Assembly (NCBI RefSeq): GCF_014199615.1 | Contig: NZ_JACHOB010000005.1 | Coordinates: 1-64,000, forward strand | Source of the DNA: Parvularcula dongshanensis | Lineage (GTDB): Bacteria; Pseudomonadota; Alphaproteobacteria; Caulobacterales; Parvularculaceae | DNA: 64,000 nucleotides | Direction of reading: 5' to 3' | In this document: positions 62,476 to 64,000 of the stretch, in pieces | Layout: the number at the start of each line of letters is the position of its first letter | How positions within the stretch are numbered: position 1 is the first letter of the stretch | Program-made: the position numbers and the translations under genes | Notes under the pieces: model-generated | The model's database searches: none | Told to the model about the DNA's origin: nothing | Seen by the model: the letters and a program-made list of their open reading frames with translations, nothing else

Positions 62476-63723
62476 ATGGACATCCTGCTGATCGGTTCGG
62501 GCGGCCGGGAGCACGCCCTGGCCTGGAAGATCGCAAAGAGCCCGCTGGTGGGACGCCTCGTCTGTGCGCCCGGCAACCCCGGGATCGCGAACGTCGCCGA
62601 CTGCGTTCCCCTTCCGGAGGACGTGGCGGCCTACGCCAAGGCAGAGGGCTTCCACCTCGTCGTCGTCGGCCCTGAACAGCCCCTCGCCGAAGGGCTCGCC
62701 GACGCCTGCGAGGCGGCGGGGGTGGCCTGCTTCGGGCCGAGCAAGGCCGCAGCGCAACTCGAGACGTCGAAGGCGTTCGTGAAGGCGCTCTGCCGAGAAG
62801 CGAACATCCCGACCGCGCGGTCAGAGACCTTTACGGACGCGGCGTCGGCCCATGCCTACCTCGCCGAGCGGTCCGCGCCCTACGTCGTCAAGGCCGACGG
62901 CCTCGCGGCCGGCAAGGGCGTCGTCATCGCGCAAAGCCTCGACGAGGCGAAGGCGGCGGTCTCCGAAATGCTGTCCGGCCGGTTCGGTGAGGCGGGTGCG
63001 CAGGTCGTGATCGAGGAGTACCTCGAAGGCACCGAGGTGTCGCTGTTCGCGCTGACCGATGGCGACACGATCCTGCCCTGCGGCGCGGCGCGCGATCACA
63101 AACGAGCCTTCGACGGCGACCAAGGACCGAATACCGGGGGGATGGGCGCCTACGCGCCGCCCGACAACCTCGACGCCGGGATCGAAGAGCAAGCCTACGC
63201 CGAGATCATCCGCCCTGCCCTGGACGCGATGCGTCGCCGCGGCACCCCCTATAAGGGTGTCCTCTACGCCGGGCTCATGCTGACCGCGGACGGGCCGAAG
63301 CTGATCGAGTTCAACTGCCGCTTCGGCGATCCGGAGTGCCAGGTGCTGATGCGCCTCTTGCGCTCGGACATCCTTCAGGCGCTTTGGGCCGCCGCCACGG
63401 GGCGCCTCGGCGGGGTGGGACTCGACTGGTACACCGAGGCCTGCGCCCTCGTCGTCATGGCGACCAAGGGCTACCCGGACACCTATGAGAAGGGGTCGGA
63501 GATCAAAGGCCTCGCAGACGCCGAGGCGAAGGGACTCGTCGTCTTTCACGCCGGAACGAAGGCGGACGGGGACCGCCTGCTCGCGAATGGCGGGCGCGTC
63601 CTCAACGTCACCGGCACGGGCGCGACCGTCGGGGACGCGGCGCGAGCGGTCTATGACGGGATCGGCGCGATCGACTGGCCGCAAGGCTTCTATCGCACCG
63701 ATATCGGTCGCCCTCAGGGGTAG
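62476..63723 (+). CDS. purD: Phosphoribosylamine-glycine ligase
   Basis: The protein has 415 residues from the ATG at 62476, preceded by AAAGGGG. It starts with [18 protein letters not shown] and has [18 protein letters not shown], the ATP-grasp region [20 protein letters not shown] and [20 protein letters not shown]. It makes GAR from phosphoribosylamine and glycine in purine synthesis. Its 3' end overlaps the convergent pdxH by ten bases. Confidence 0.97.
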   Translation: MDILLIGSGGREHALAWKIAKSPLVGRLVCAPGNPGIANVADCVPLPEDVAAYAKAEGFHLVVVGPEQPLAEGLADACEAAGVACFGPSKAAAQLETSKAFVKALCREANIPTARSETFTDAASAHAYLAERSAPYVVKADGLAAGKGVVIAQSLDEAKAAVSEMLSGRFGEAGAQVVIEEYLEGTEVSLFALTDGDTILPCGAARDHKRAFDGDQGPNTGGMGAYAPPDNLDAGIEEQAYAEIIRPALDAMRRRGTPYKGVLYAGLMLTADGPKLIEFNCRFGDPECQVLMRLLRSDILQALWAAATGRLGGVGLDWYTEACALVVMATKGYPDTYEKGSEIKGLADAEAKGLVVFHAGTKADGDRLLANGGRVLNVTGTGATVGDAARAVYDGIGAIDWPQGFYRTDIGRPQG

Positions 63724-64000
63724 AGGCGCGTCTTCCGCCAGGCGGGACCGTCCCGCTCGAACAGCAGGCGGTCGTGCAGACGGTACGGCCGGTTGACCCA
63801 GAACTCGATGCTCATCGGCTTGAGGCGGTAGCCGCCCCAGAACGGCGGGCGCGGCACGTCCTGTCCGTCGAAACGCGCTTCGACTTCGTCGACCCGCCCT
63901 TCCAGCGTCTTCTTGTTGGCCAAGGGGTGAGACTGCCGCGAGGCCCAGGCTCCGGTCTGGGCGCCGCGGGACCGGGAGGCGAAGTAGGCATCGGCCTCGT
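63714..64000 (-). CDS. pdxH: Pyridoxamine 5'-phosphate oxidase, C-terminal part, cut by window edge
   Basis: The visible 95 residues read [20 protein letters not shown] at the edge, then [33 protein letters not shown] and the end WRKTRLYP. These are the FMN- and PLP-binding segments of PdxH, which makes pyridoxal phosphate. The start lies beyond the window. The gene is convergent with purD. Confidence 0.95.
   Translation of the reverse strand, partial: EADAYFASRSRGAQTGAWASRQSHPLANKKTLEGRVDEVEARFDGQDVPRPPFWGGYRLKPMSIEFWVNRPYRLHDRLLFERDGPAWRKTRLYP

Overview
The window looks like a GC-rich alphaproteobacterial chromosome segment. The signs are a TonB-dependent receptor locus with flavin-dependent halogenases, a CC0125/CC1285-type lipoprotein, a pyruvate dehydrogenase E1-beta with a fused lipoyl domain, VPxPA-type C-terminal sorting signals, and abundant TTG/GTG starts. 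A Parvularculales/Caulobacterales-type marine heterotroph fits best, but this is inference; no rRNA or tRNA gene is present to place it.

Region 1 (1 to about 17.2 kb) is a plant cell wall side-chain degradation island. It holds an aldose 1-epimerase (cut by the window edge), a LacI-type regulator, and a tightly overlapping run GH127 - GH51 - GH43 - esterase - GH95. These are followed by a lipoprotein GH43, an alpha/beta hydrolase esterase and a GH27 with an NPCBM-like C-terminus. The set fits arabinose-, galactose- and fucose-type decorations of pectin or hemicellulose. Remnants of lost genes (a clear GH3 piece at 12.9-13.1 kb, a possible GH51 ghost at 16.6-17.2 kb) lie between the modules. 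LacI-type palindromes lie before the regulator (309-324) and before the esterase/GH27 pair (13398-13413 and 13479-13493).

Region 2 (17.2-27.3 kb) is an uptake/halogenase module. Three overlapping tryptophan-halogenase-like genes on the minus strand diverge from a large TonB-dependent receptor, with a TAGCGCTA operator-like palindrome between them. The middle halogenase lacks both catalytic residues. A CC0125-type lipoprotein follows, then about 1.4 kb of apparently decayed sequence.

Region 3 (27.3-64 kb) is mostly housekeeping: gluconokinase; a split pyruvate dehydrogenase locus (pdhB - two DUF805 genes - pdhC together, pdhA 17 kb away) carrying a 370-bp perfect direct repeat over the lipoyl-domain ends of pdhB and pdhC; an ABC-F ATPase; lolD/lolC; a metallophosphatase; an acyl-CoA dehydrogenase; tsaC; two SleB-like hydrolases; ppdK; glyS; an MpaB-like oxygenase; an HNH nuclease; an ABC-2 exporter; an M20 amidohydrolase; an RTX-repeat protein; two VPxPA-CTERM-like secreted proteins; a radical SAM protein of the DNA modification/repair type; DUF1206 and CsbD-like genes; purD; and the 3' end of pdxH.

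The carbohydrate genes would work together as follows: the receptor imports oligosaccharides, periplasmic or surface glycosidases strip arabinose, galactose and fucose-type residues, and LacI-type repressors sense the products. The role of the halogenases in such loci is unknown, and they are the most interesting part of the window.
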